From Larimichthys crocea (taxonomy: Eukaryota > Chordata > Actinopteri > Sciaenidae): a stretch of DNA of 64,000 nt. The position numbers were made by a program, and so were the translations under genes. The stretch spans positions 12,387,711 through 12,451,710 of the forward strand of contig NC_040022.1 of the NCBI RefSeq assembly GCF_000972845.2. The letters run 5' to 3'. Below are positions 12,160 to 25,000 of this stretch, piece by piece (within the stretch, counting starts at the first letter, position 1; every line of letters starts with the position of its first letter). The notes under the pieces were generated by a model. The model was not told the DNA's origin. It was given only the letters and a program-made list of their open reading frames with translations, and ran no database searches.

Positions 12160-12570
12160 CGCAGTGAACGTCGGACCGCGCACCGGACCAGAGCTCGTTA
12201 ACTTGTCCGCTTCCTATCCTCCTCTCCACCGCCTCCATCCTTCAGCAGCAGCAAGAATAAATCGGACTACCGGGCAGACTACCGGGTAAGAAGAGAGTCC
12301 TGGAGACAGGCACAGACTGGTCGTCATCGTCTGTTTTACTCCGGAGACTGCGGATTTTTTTTATCCTTCATCGTTTCCAGTGGATACAGAGAGCGCGCAC
12401 CGCCTCCCTGAGATAAACAAAGTCTGCAGAGACTGAGTCTGTTCTTATTTGTCTTACATTATAGCAGGGATCCGTGTGTCGGTCCAGCAGTTTTCTCTGC
12501 ACCCCCCTCCGGTTTAACTGCACCGGTCAGACTTGGAAAGAGCAACAGCCTCCACCGGCGCATCAGTGAG
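12160..12570 (+). other. Candidate non-coding first exon(s) of the gng13-type gene
   Basis: This is GC-rich, unique-looking sequence with good donor sites at 12286 (CGG|gtaaga) and 12571 (GAG|gtaaga), and a possible internal acceptor ending at 12380 (tcgtttccag). It could be one 5' UTR exon or two alternative ones. No sizeable plus-strand ORF starts in it and runs into a splice donor. The next plausible acceptors on this strand in front of coding sequence are those before 21781 and 21926. The gamma subunit starts within its second or third exon, so a distant non-coding exon is expected. Confidence 0.4.
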
Positions 12571-13299
12571 GTAAGAGATGCGACTGTCTCTTTTCCACAT
12601 TATACAATATTGTCATTCACCTCAACCGGCGGGCTCTCCTGTGAGATCCTATCACAGGCCTTCATGGAGCAATAGATGATTTCTCATAAAATATGACATC
12701 AGTTGGCTCAAAGATGAATTTCAGATTTATTAGTGGTTAAAAATCATAATTTAGATCTAAACACGCAGGTTTGTCAGCAGCAGATTATTTTAAGTGCTTC
12801 AACCTGGGCTGCACTTTGTGCTGTCCGCCTCCAGCCTCACACTTCTCTATACTGGACCATATGGAACCCACGAATGTTACATAAAACTTACATTTTCTCC
12901 TCTGCACTTCCTCCTCCTCTTTCTTTCTCTTTCTCTGGTCTCACCTGACCCTGTTTTAAGGATAGAAGATGTTCATCTCAGACCTCTGAGCAGGGACGGG
13001 TTTAAAAACGTTTGAACAGGGGAGCCAGACTGGACTGCACATTTGTAAAATAAATAAATAAATAAATCACATTTAAGCTCTGATTCTTGGTGATAAGAAA
13101 CTGTACATTACTTGTATTCAGGTTGTGTATTCAGTGTAAAACATTTGACATATTCTAATATGAAATTATATCAATAAATAGCTGGTATTTGTATCATTAA
13201 GCAGCCGTCAGGGACAGATTATGCCACAATGGGCCCCTGAAAACAATTGTGAAACCCCCCCAACCTCCCCTACTTAGGAGCAAAGAGACACAAAATGGC

Positions 13300-13515
13300 T
13301 GTGTCCTTTTGAGACTTTTTGTAGTCATTTTGCGTGTCTCCAATGTTATTTTTGTCTCTTTGTAGTCGTGGGGTGTCTGTTTATAGTAGATTTCTGTGTC
13401 TTTGTAGTTATTTTGTGTCTCTTTGTAGTCGTTTTACATCTCTTTGTAGCCATTTTGCCAGTCTTAATGGTTGTTTTGTGTCTCTTAGTCATTTTGCTTG
13501 CCTTTAGTTGTTTTG
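13300..13515 (+). repeat. Degenerate minisatellite, about 21-bp unit
   Basis: Repeated variants of TGTCTCTTTGTAGTCGTTTT. Units vary in length and are imperfect. The ORF across it encodes only hydrophobic low-complexity residues and is not a gene. Confidence 0.7.
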
Positions 13516-14879
13516 CCAGTGGTGGCCGATCGCATCCTGAGGGGTGTGATAGGGCCGCCTAGCCACAGACACACCCAGATTAGAGAACTCCTTACAATGA
13601 GGGAAAGTGGGGCAGATATGTAACGGATGACCTTGGTGCGTCCTAACGACACACACACCAAGAACGTTAATTCCATCCGGGTCAGTTCAGGCCTATATTG
13701 ATCACACCTGATTGACTGGACATTTCCCAGATGTAGGCTGGGTTGTGCTAGTGTGATATCAGCTGGACTGGTCCCAGTTGCTTCACAGCTCATTGAAGTG
13801 CAGAACAGATCGCCTGGTTGTAAAAGCTCAAACACCGTCTGTCAGCTCCTGGCATTTATTATCCTCAGCAGCATCTCCTCGTCAGTTTAACGGCAACGAG
13901 CCTTGTCTTTCTTTCTTAGTCTCCACTCTCAGCTGGTCAGAAGAGCTCTGCCTGTTCCTTTCTATTTTTAGTCTCTATTTACAATGCAGTAGCTATAGAG
14001 GCAAGAAGAGTCTCTCACTCTACAAAATGTTCTCTTCATCTGTCTCTCTGCCTCATGTCTCTCTTTTTCTGTCTTACCCTCTTCTTTTAATCTTAACCTC
14101 TTTCACTCACTCACTTGTTTTCATGCCTGTTTCACCTCTGGTTTCCCAGTTTCTCCTTCAAGCTGCCAGATATCATAGATCATCAAGTCAGACGGAGCGA
14201 TTCAACACATTAAGCATCGGCGGCAGCTCACCTCAAACTGCCACCTGCTCCATTAACATGCACACATGCACACAGACAGTATATTACTGTGTGAGGCTGG
14301 AAAGACAGCAGAGACGGGGGTAGAGGTTAATCTCTGGATGCTTTTGACCCAAATCACCATGCGACCTACATACCCTCCCCTAAAAACAACCACCCCACAG
14401 TCTCCACCACACATCCACCCAAATATATCTTTAAAAAGCAGCACAGACACACAAATATATGCAACAGCCTTTTTTATGACCGAACAACATTTCAGAGTTG
14501 TTAATTACTTGTGACAAAAATGTGCCGCAGCTACAGGGTTTGGCCTAAATTGCCTTCATGTAGAGAAGAAGAAAAAAAAGTTTGATTAGAAGATCTCAAA
14601 GAATCATTTTTAATAAAGCAAAAGTAATTAACTTGTTCTCCATCTTCCACAATACTTGAGCATAATCTTGAGGCAAACCTGACCTCCCTTCAAGACAAAG
14701 TGTCCCAGTTTGGACTTACATCTCCATATCTGCTGCAGTAACCACTGCATACACACCCAAACCTCAACCAAACACCACACAACACTCAGGCAACATTTAT
14801 TACACTGATACTGAAGTGTGTGAAAGTTGAGCCTAAATTAGATTTATACTGGATTAAATTTGGTCAGACCACCACTTAG

Positions 14880-15250
14880 GTTCAGATTGAAATATCTTAA
14901 CAACTACTGAATGGATTGATCGATTGAAATATTTTGCACAGCCATTCACAGTCCCTAGAGGATGAACCATATCTGGTCCGATTCATTGCCATTTTCTTGA
15001 ACGCCAAAATTGACAATTCTGGTTGTGGGTGAAATTATGTCAAATCTATTGGATGGATTACCATCTGTCATACACATTCATGTTCCCCTCAGGATGAACT
15101 GTAACAACTTTACACCATCAGGTCAAAAATTAAAGTTGGTTTATGGCCAAATGTCCTCCAAATTCCCATCAGCCTCTGCCTTTGGGTTTAGTGCTAATTA
15201 GCTACTGTTAGCATGCTAACATGCTAAGTTAGGATAGAGAACATGGTAGA
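14880..15250 (+). repeat. Dispersed non-coding repeat
   Basis: Contains ACATTCATGTTCCCCTCAGG, CCCATCAGCCTCTGCC and TTAGCATGCTAACATGCTAA, which I recognise as pieces of a common teleost interspersed repeat. Ends are unclear. Confidence 0.5.
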
Positions 15251-17299
15251 AATAATAGAGTAGTTTAAAGCACTGTGTTCTGTCTGATGGTCACTACCTT
15301 CAACATGGAAAAAAAATAATGGACACCTTACCAGTGGTGCCACACCTAGGGGATACAATTCAAGTGAGGGGTCTCTGGGTTCTCCCCCATGAGACTTTGA
15401 GCACCAATTTGTGCCTTTTATGCCTTAATTCTGAAGTCCTCTACTACTTTCAACAAGAATGTAAAGTAATTAGAGAGAAAGTGGGAGCAAACACAGCATC
15501 AGTATTAAAATTTAAAACATCAAACCATGGACATCTTTGAAAGACGCAAGAACCCATCGATAAAATGACCTGCTTTAGATCAGCCTGTTCCAGATTTAGG
15601 GAAATATTGTATTATACCATGGGCAACAGAAAATAGCAAACTGTTTGCTTTGTACTCATTTCACTGACAGGACTGATCAACTCATGGTCTGCCATTCAGA
15701 TCAGTGTTTCAATTTTCCTCAGCAAATTCAGATTTAATGCCTCTCTGATGTGTCTCTTTGATCTGATCAATTCGCATGTCATTCCAAGCATGTGAAAATG
15801 TAGTGTATTTATTAGAGTAGGGTGTGCACAGTGTGTGATCAAATAGAGCCAACGCTGGAGCTCGTGTGCGTTATTCCACTGCTGAAGAAAATGAAGGGGG
15901 TTAACCCCGAAGATGACGTGCATTTCGGCCCCAGGAGACGGCAAATCCCCTGTGCTCAGACAGGAACATGGTTAACAATCATAATTATAATGATCAAAAT
16001 GATGAATTATTTATTTTTAATTCATTATGAATCCATTCTGTAAAGGGCACCACAAAGCAATTACGTTTAGGGCACTAAATTAGCTAGCAGCTGCCCTGCT
16101 GATGTCCATCATTCCACAGAGACATAAGCCATGAAGTGGTGCAAATGTTGTCATCTCCTTATTCAGCATATGCAAACAAGAGTGTTGTAAGTGCAGAACT
16201 GCGTCTGTTGTGCACCCTGCTACAATGTCTATTATTATTAAGACCACTTGCAGAGTATTTCCACTGTGCATCTCTGTAAAAACACATGTCCAGAAGTCAA
16301 AAGCCAGCAGCCTACAGTCAATACACCCACCACATCCTGTGTGAACAAGAAGCAAAAGCTTTTGGAGTTTCTCTTGATGAAAGATGGTGGAATGACAGTG
16401 GGAAAAAAATGACTTCTAGCATGTTTATTCTCTTCAGCACAGGAGGGAACCTTTGAGGAAGCTGATAACAGTAAGCAGACCAGAGTTTATGCGATCGGTT
16501 TATAGTAGTGTAACAATAAATTCCATGATAAATTTGTCAAACATGTTATTTTGGAGGGTTTTATTTAACAACTATAATTAGACATGACTAACTCCTGGCT
16601 GGACCACAAAGAGAAAGAAGAAGAGAGATTGTTAACGTGTGGAAATAATTAATTAACTGTTTGAAATGTGTGACAATGGACATGGAGCACTTAGTGAGGA
16701 GGAGGCATCTGTGCAGGGCAGCAGGAGACAGAGAGAAAACAGATATCCGAGCGCAACCAAAGGAAGAAAGTGAGAATGCTGCAGAGGGGACACCTGCCTC
16801 AACAAATCTTTTTGATTGAAACCTCACCATGTAAGACAAAAGTAAGACATATGGCGGTAGAGTCTTTACATCATTAGACATTTTTATTCTTTAAATGTTT
16901 ACATTGTGTGCTGTGAAAAGCTTAAAGTGTCCTCTGGTTTTAATGGGCTGGTGGCTGAGATGCAGAAGACAAACACAGATATATGTACATGGGTGGCTGT
17001 TGAACAAACAGGTAGAGTAATTTGAGAAGGAGAGGGCGACAGGACAATGGAAAAGGTAGAATATAAAGGATAGAGGCAGGTAGATAAGTGAGAGAAGAAA
17101 AAGGAAGAGAACTTTGTTTAAAAGCATTTTAAACAATTTAATTTCAACATGTTTTTTGTTTCCTCACAAGGTGTATTTCATTCATTTTCATACAATATCT
17201 ACTAATAACTAAAGCGCAATAAAAGTTTTTTATGGTAATGTTACCATAAAGTGCTTGATTAAAGTTAGGGAAAGACTGTGGTCTGCTTGAGATTTCTGT

Positions 17300-17385
17300 C
17301 TCTTAAAGGAAGTCTTTCCTTGCCACTGTCACCAACTGTTTGCTCATGGTGGGAATTGTTGAGTCTCTTTATTCAGTTGATTTGA
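17300..17385 (-). repeat. Dispersed repeat, ATGAGCAAGCACTTG family, fragment
   Basis: CCTTGCCACTGTCACCAACTG and GCTCATGGTGGGAATTGTTG match copies at 36341, 50656 and 62033. Confidence 0.5.
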
Positions 17386-18108
17386 ATAAAGTCAACAGCG
17401 ACTTTTCCTGACTTTAACCAAAATGCTTTTGTTGCCTTAATCCAACCACAGGAGTTACTCTTTGAATGTCAACCTTCAATTTGTGTGCAGCACAAAAAGA
17501 ACCTCGGTCTCTTGACTGTAAACATAACCTCGGCAGCTGTTTACTAAACCTCACCCCACTTAGTTACCATTGCTACACCTGTCAAGCTTCCTGTTCGCAC
17601 ACATCACTAGAGGTCCAAAAAGTCATGCCTGAACCCAAACAGACCCAGCACTGTACTACTTGGAAGTGAACCAGGCTCTGCTCTACAGGTCTACTATTTG
17701 AAAGATGTGATCTGGACCCATGCAGATCCAATCGCACTGATTTCACAGCTGATTGTGATCAACACGTCATTTACAAGTAGTTATAACCAACCCAAACTTT
17801 GTGTCTTATCTAAAGTAACATTAGTATCTAATGTTAGAAGTCGACTTGTTTTAGAAACAGGAACTACATAAAGGGGTCTTAAATATGCACATCATGCTAA
17901 AAGGCTAATGCTAATTAGGCTAATACTGCATTGACACGAGTTCAGGCAGATGATAGACGGCAAACTGGATATCATGTTAGATGAGAGTGGGACGGTGAGG
18001 CCAGCAGAGAGTATCACCAACAATAGATGGCACTGCCATCCAAAGTTAAAATAAGCTTTTCGCCGTCCCCTGCGACAAAATTAATAAGCAGATGTTACGT
18101 AGCCCCCT

Positions 18109-18142
<34 letters not shown>
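18109..18142 (+). repeat. (CA)n(TA)n microsatellite
   Basis: CA run passing directly into TA run. Confidence 0.95.
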
Positions 18143-18740
18143 ACAGTTGTTTGTTTTTCCCGTGCTGACAAGAAAATATTATCTGTCCGCCATCTGCAGT
18201 CTGCCTGAATCCATGTGAATGCAGCAGAAGCTGCAGTTACATAAATCAATAAAGATGATTCAAACTGTTTTTGGAGCATTTTTTTTTGGATATATGCAGT
18301 GATTTCCACCCACCATCTTTACGTCCAGAGGCCGGTCTACCTGATAACGCATCCCTCTGTCAGAGAGATAGCGACATAGACTGAGGCACAGAACAAGCGG
18401 AAAGAAAAGGCCGAATCAGAAGAAAAATAGAAACAGGCATCAGACAAACAGAGAAAAGGAGACAGGAAAAGAGGCAGAGGCTGGAAAACAGATGGATAGA
18501 GCAGACAAATAGAAGGGAGAGTGGGAGAGAGAAGGGGAAAATGTGGAGGAGATGGTGAGTGATAGAGTTAGAAAGAGGAAAGCATTCAATCCTCCTGTCG
18601 TCTCTGGAGGATGCTGCTGAAACTCGATCTCACCCAGGAACCGGCCATCGCTCTGCCTTGCTCCGTCTGTCTAATATTAGTAAGACACAGACTTTGTCGT
18701 GTAATATTGTACCTGGTGTTTTCCTCAAACCCACAAAAGG

Positions 18741-18764
18741 ACACACACACACACACACACACAC
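18741..18764 (+). repeat. (CA)n microsatellite
   Basis: Perfect CA run. Confidence 0.95.
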
Positions 18765-19995
18765 CTCCCTAACTCATCGTAAATGTCTCTCTTCTCACTC
18801 CTCTTGAATCACTTTTTATGAAGCAGTAATTGCGGAGTTCAACTAAAAAAACCTAATGTAATTCACATGCACGCCTGAGGCTATTAGATGTTCTTACAGA
18901 AGATTGATTAGCTCTGCTCCAACGTCCTAAATATCCACTCTGAGGAGGGAAAGATCATTAACTGCCAGTTAGCGTTTAAGGCTGCTTAAATGACGTGGCA
19001 CATAAAAATGATTCTTTTGGCAAACAGCAGTTAATAGCAGCTATATAACGTGTTACTCAGTGAGCTCTGTAGGTCCTGGTAGGCCGATTTGGTAACCCTC
19101 AGTGAGCTTGCTGTTTCCAATCTCCGTGCTAAGATAAGCTAATTGGCATCTGAAGTCTTATAGCTTCATATTTACTGTACAGACATCAAAGTGGTATCGA
19201 TTTTCTCGTATAACTCTTGGCAAGGAAGTGAATAAGCACATTTCCTGAAACTGTTCATTTAACAACATTGACTCTGTATCCTGGTATGGAACTTACTTGG
19301 AATATGTGGCAAAATATAGATTTCCAGAGACATTCAAATAAAAATGCAACATCTGTCTGTTTTATTGTTATCGTTTATACCATGAAGTGAAGTAGGTGAT
19401 GAATTCAGAGCTGCTATTTCCTGCCTCACAATAGCCCCTCACTCCCTAAACTGTCATGAAGGACAATTGCATAATATCAAGTATTCAACAAAATAGCATT
19501 GTTGTTTCTGTGTTGAAGCACCTCAGTGAGATCGATTCTGAGTGCAGACGAGACAAGCACTCGGCTCACCCGAATCCTCAAATGACTTTCACACACACAC
19601 ACACTTGGGGGTACACAAACAGAAGTACACACGCAAAGAGGGAAAGAGTATTGTTGAGAGGGTATAGTGGACACAGAGCGTGGGTGGGGAGTGAGAGCGA
19701 GAGGGAGGGAGGGAGGAACAGACAAAGAAAAAGACGCAGCGGAAGAGGATAAAGACAATATTGCTGTACAGAGTTGACCGCTGGCTTCTTTGGCCTTTTC
19801 TTTTGGCTGCAGTTACAAATTCAAGTTAAATATTTATTATTTGTAAATATCTTTTGGTAGAAATGTGCATGTGTGACTCATGGGTTATGTAAAATCCTAA
19901 ATATATTGTCTGTATATTTCAGCATTTTGGGAAATACGCCTATTCACTTTATTTTGAGAGTGAGAAGATCCACACCACTCATATCTGTGCGTTAA

Positions 19996-20292
19996 AGGTC
20001 CGGTGTGTCAGATTTAGGAGGATATTTTTACATATTATGACAGAAATGGAATATAATATTCATAACTATGTTCTTATTAGTGCATAATCACTCATTAGCC
20101 ATGTTGAACCTGCATGTTTCTACAGTATCCCAGAAAGAAAACAAACTAAATACTTGAAAGGGCTTTTCCATTTGTCACCTATTTCATAGCCACTGTAGTT
20201 TCTCCTTCACGCTAGGAAGGAGAGGGTGAGGTGAGAGGGTTGCAATCACCAACTACACTGTTAGATGCCACTACATCCTACACACTATTCCT
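19996..20292 (+). mobile_element. TTAA-flanked MITE, copy 3
   Basis: 297 bp with TTAA at 19992-19995 and 20293-20296. Ends AGGTCCGGTGTGTCAG and CTACACACTATTCCT are inverted relatives. It is one of the most complete copies in the window. Confidence 0.7.
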
Positions 20293-20655
20293 TTAAAGTC
20301 CGTGTAAAGTCAGAATAAATGTGTGTTCTGAGTTTGCCAAACCAAAGAAAAAAGTATTATTAACCATCCAGCCAAATTGAATGGTTAAACAACATTTTTT
20401 TTAAATTCATCTCTATCTCTCTGCTAGGGGTTCAGGGGTATGCTCAGGGTGGCCTCAGTGTGTCATCGAGCCACCCTTTAAGGACTGCCCACAAAATCCT
20501 GGACTGAAAACTGGTAAAAAACTGTTTGAACCTCTAACTCCACATTTCACTAATATATCGTTCAAAGTCTTTTCACATGTTTTCAACAACAATTTTTCAA
20601 CATATTTAATGTGTTTTGAAAGAAATCTCAGAATTGCCTTTACACACACTTTAAG
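20293..20655 (-). mobile_element. Dispersed repeat, TAAAGGCAATT family, copy 2 (inverted)
   Basis: Runs from TTTAAAGTCCGTGTAAAGTC to GCCTTTACACACACTTTAAG. These ends are inverted repeats of each other. It abuts the preceding MITE with no spacer. Confidence 0.65.
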
Positions 20656-21925
20656 TAGCCAGATTCAGTACATGTTTAGTCTAGCTTAGCATTAAACTTG
20701 AAAACAGGGTGAAACAGTGAGCCTGGCTCTGTAACTACCAACACCTCCAATTTTCACAAATTTACACAACGTACAGTATATTGTATGTTTACTGCGTACA
20801 TGACCAGCTTGTATAGCTAATGTTGCTCGCTACATCTCTATATGGTCAAGAAAGGTACTCAATGACATCACATGATCTTGTTTGCAAGTTTGCTTTTGTA
20901 TTACAACATTAACTTCAAGCCATTATTTTAGTTTGTTCACCATTTATCCAGTACTACTACTACTGCTGCAACTTTAACCATTAATTACTTTTAGCTAGCT
21001 ATTTGACTATTTTCACTTCCAGCTAAGTGTAGAAGTCGCTCCTTGCTTGCTAACTATCTTTCACATACTCTCAACCGCAGCAAGTACCGTAGTGTTCAGG
21101 TGTTTCAGCTGACTCAATATGTGAATCTTTTTTTCTATTTATTTTTAAATTTGTTGAGCTTCTCTACAATCTTTGCACACACACACACCGTGAACTGCAA
21201 GTTCCCTGTGGTTGGGAATCACATTGGGATGAGATTTAGTTCAAACTACATTACTGCTTTTTATTTCACATAGTGAATGTGCAGGACTAGACACTCATCT
21301 CACAGAGTGAAGTCTTGTGTTGGGATATCACTATATTTCAGCAGCACACACAGCAGGATGGGGGTGGGAGAGATGGAAGGCGAATGGGAATAAATGGGAT
21401 GCAGCATAAGTACATGCTGTCCTTTTTTTCCACAGAAGCAAAACCATTTCTCTTTTCCCTCCCTTCAGATAAAGAATACACTAATGTAACATGCAGTCAG
21501 ACACCTTGGTGTGTAATTATTTAACTACAGGTGGCAATATAACAAAACATTAACCACAATTTGCATAAACTTGGAGTGCTGTTGAACTGCGGCCATGTTG
21601 GTTCCAAACATAATTAAATTTGGCATATTCATCAAAGCTGTGGAACTTTTCCTAAAGTGGAAACTTTCAGCCCCAAGGACACAGCTGAATGTATCCTGTG
21701 GTGTTAAGTGGGTCTACCAATTTTGGCAGCACTTGCTTGTACTCTATGAATTTAACAGCTCCTATTCTCCCTTCCTGTAGGTGGATTCACTAAGCAGCAT
21801 GTATAAATCAGATGTACTTTGTGGTGTTCTTGCTGAAGGGCACAGTTATATTGAGTGTGTCTACCTGCTATATAACAGTGTTATGCACTGTATAAATATA
21901 ACCCCGGCCTTCCCGCTGTGCACAG

Positions 21926-22052
21926 GTAGAAAAGCCCTACAACAAGCTGCAGCCATGGATGAGATGGACCTGCCCCAGATGAAGAAGGAGGTGGAGAGCC
22001 TCAAGTACCAGTTGGCCTTCAAACGAGAGAAGTCCTCCAAAACAGTGACTGA
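21926..22052 (+). CDS. gng13: gng13-type gene, exon with start codon
   Basis: The exon begins after the acceptor ending at 21925 (pyrimidine-rich, gtgcacag). It carries 29 nt of 5' UTR, then ATG at 21955, and ends at 22052 before the donor gtgagt. It encodes residues 1-32 and the first two bases of codon 33, i.e. the coiled-coil half. A second possible acceptor lies at about 21780 (cttcctgtag) and would lengthen the 5' UTR. Confidence 0.9.
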
Positions 22053-25000
22053 GTGAGTTTAAACCCAGATGAACAACTCTGCTCTAAGCTGAGGATGAAA
22101 GTTAAAGAGATGTGTTTTTGTTGAAAACACTGGTGCATGGTGCAAAACATAAAACATGGCACAATGTTCAAAAATGTAAAGGTTGCTCATCCACTTACAC
22201 AATGGATCATGTTTGTAGCAGCTGGGCATTTTGGGTGATGCACTTTTTTGTCCAGTTTAGTTGAGTAGATGAATACCGCTCATGCCTGTACCATAGACTG
22301 TATGAACATGGACGCAGTCTCTGTAACATCACCTAAAGAACTCTTCACTGGCATCCTGAAAGTCCTGCCTTTGCCACCTTCTGGCTAATCCAAAAATGGG
22401 CAAAGAGGTGCATGAGCATGGGTGAAACTGAGGTGGACTAAATGACGGTGAACCAACTATCAATCAAAGTGTCCACACTCTTAATTCTGCATAACTTTAA
22501 TCCTTAATATAATGTGAACAGGTGAGTTGTATATAAATTTACCCTCAGTACAGTTGTCATGAACGGGGAAATTAGCTACAGAGACCAAAACTGTTTTTTG
22601 TACCAGGCTGTAAACATGTTTATTTCTGCTGTGAAGTTGGACATTTGAACATGGGGACTGACTTGTTTTATAATCAGCCTCAAGTGGCCATTTAAGGCAA
22701 AAAACATTGAATCAACATTCATTCAATGTTGGTCTTCTCAGCATTGAAAAAGCAAGGAACTATCAGCATTGATTCAATGTTATCTAGCCCTGAATATTCA
22801 ACTTCAACCAAAACAATGACTAAATGGACAATGTTGGTTTCCTTTGTGCTCTTAAAGGAGAGCAATAATGATCTTCTCACTGAACTCCAAACAAGAAAGA
22901 GAATGTGTAGTTTAGTGTATTTTTCAAAATTTAATAGATACTGATGCACATTGCTATCTAATCTGTGAAGACGTTAGAGGGCATACATTAAGTTCATTTA
23001 GTTAAGCACATTAAACAGTTTTCAGCTTTCCCAAAAGAGAGTCCTTGAGACATTTCCTTCAAAATAAAAGTCACTCCTCAGTGTGGCAGTTGTCATGTTT
23101 AATCACAGCTCCATGATGCTGTGTGATACGATAAGAAGCTCCAGAACAAGTGAGTAAGTGGAAATCAAGTCAGGATTGTTTAACCGACTGCTGTTTCCAA
23201 GGTAACTAGAGCATTCAACATTTTAATCAATTACACATCAGTATAATAATCGCTTCTTGCTGAAGGCGAGAAACATCTGCTGCCTATTGTAATAAACACA
23301 ATGATTGTGGATATGACAGCATTATTCATTCCACCACAATAATGACAAAACAATGATATGACTTCATTAACTAATGCTGCCTCAAAGGCTATTGTCACAG
23401 CCGCAGCACACATGGAAGCATTAAGCAAAGCTGCAGCCATCATTAAGCTCTCTTTGTCTGTCTCAGGCTCTCACTGCAGTGCCACTAGATTAAGGACCAA
23501 TCAGAGAAACTGAGAAGAAACACTTCATCTGAGGCTTCATCAGCACTGAGAGGACTGTCTTTGACTAATGCTGTTTTTTTATGTGGAGGACAAAAGCAGG
23601 CAGGGTCAGTGGTTTCAAAACGGAATCCAAAAAACGATGAGGAAGTGATGGAAAGAGTGCGTTCTCCAGTAAAATACAGTTAATTTATGGATGATGAACT
23701 GAATTTAAAGTGAATCAATGTAACCTTTTAGGGATAATATAATATAAATATACTAGATAGAATAGGAATATACTAAATAGAGAATATAATATTGGCGGCA
23801 GTAGCTCAGTCCCCCCTGGGCACTGCCGAGGTGCCCTTGAGCAAGGCACCGACCCCCCCCAACTGCTCACTGGGCGCTGGTCTGGCTGGCTGCCCATCAC
23901 TCCACCATCTCTCTCCACATTTGCATGTCTATGCCGTTGTACTGCATGTGTGTATGTCCAGGTTAAAATGCATGTAAATAAAAAAAATAGAGTGAAAAAA
24001 GAATTTCCCCATTGAGGGATTAATAAAGTATACCTTCTTCTACCTTCCTTCTATAATATAATATAATCTTCCTTTTTACAAAATTTCCTAATTTCAGTAC
24101 ACTTTCAGAATCAGAATCACTTTTCTTGGCCAGGTGTGTGTACACATACAAGGAATTTGACTTGGGTTTACATTGCTCTCAATGTATATACACAGATATA
24201 GACATACAGTACATATAGCTAAAACAAAGACAACAAACTCAACAAGGTAATAGTAAACTACTATATACAGGCCTTTACTTGTCTGCTTGACAAGTAGCTT
24301 TTGGTGACTAATGTTAGCAAACGTTAGACAAATGTTACTGACATTACTGAGTCATAATATTTCTTAACTTGTGCTACTGTCACGTTATGTTTTATCATGT
24401 TACAGATTTGGTAGTTTTATGACAAACATAAAAGAAGAAGTAAACACACTGAACCTTCTATCTGTGACATCAGGAAAGACACTGAACTAATTGAGTTACA
24501 GATAAGTTACAAACAAGCAGCAACCTCCATGGCTGTGACGTGAAGTGCCAAAAACTGCAGTTCCTCAAGCGGCCACTTGAGGCTGGCTACAGAACATGTC
24601 AATCTCCATAAGTTCCCATATTAAAATGTCCAATTTCATAGCAGAAATAAATTAATTATTCAAAGTATATTAAGACTTAAGGTTGCATAATGCATAATTA
24701 ACAGTGTGGCCTGCTTTGACTGACAGGTAGGTGCAGTTACAGATGACTTTTTTGAGCACCCAGGTGTCATTCAGCATGGAGCTCTTTGAGTGAGAACACA
24801 CATATGCCATCCATTCTTTATACTGTCAGTGGTTACAAGGCAATATCTATCTAAAATTGATACCACTGCTACATTAGGCTACTGCAAGCAGCAGGTTAGC
24901 TTAGCTTAGTTTAAAGACTGGGGACCTGCTTACCCAATCCTCCATCCTAAACCCACAAATCGACATGTTATGCCTTCTTTGTTTAATCTGCACAAAACCC

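Larger units (their letters stand above)
12571..21925 (+). other. Putative first intron of the gng13-type gene; no coding sequence recognised
   Basis: About 9.4 kb containing a degenerate 21-bp tandem repeat (13300-13515), a dispersed repeat (14880-15250), microsatellites at 18109-18142 and 18741-18764, and two abutting MITEs (19996-20655). The longest ORF, 13778-14323, has no recognisable domain and low-complexity Ser/Leu composition. I regard it as chance. 15260-17290 shows nothing I recognise. Confidence 0.45.

Noticed and set aside
13778..14323. 181-codon plus-strand ORF, the longest apart from one antisense ORF over rad23a
   Set aside because: Ser/Leu-rich low-complexity composition, no domain, no splice context and no start-site support.
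21781..21954. 58-codon in-frame extension upstream of the gamma-subunit ATG
   Set aside because: A good splice acceptor at 21925 interrupts it, and gamma-13 proteins start at the chosen Met; the extension is probably intron.
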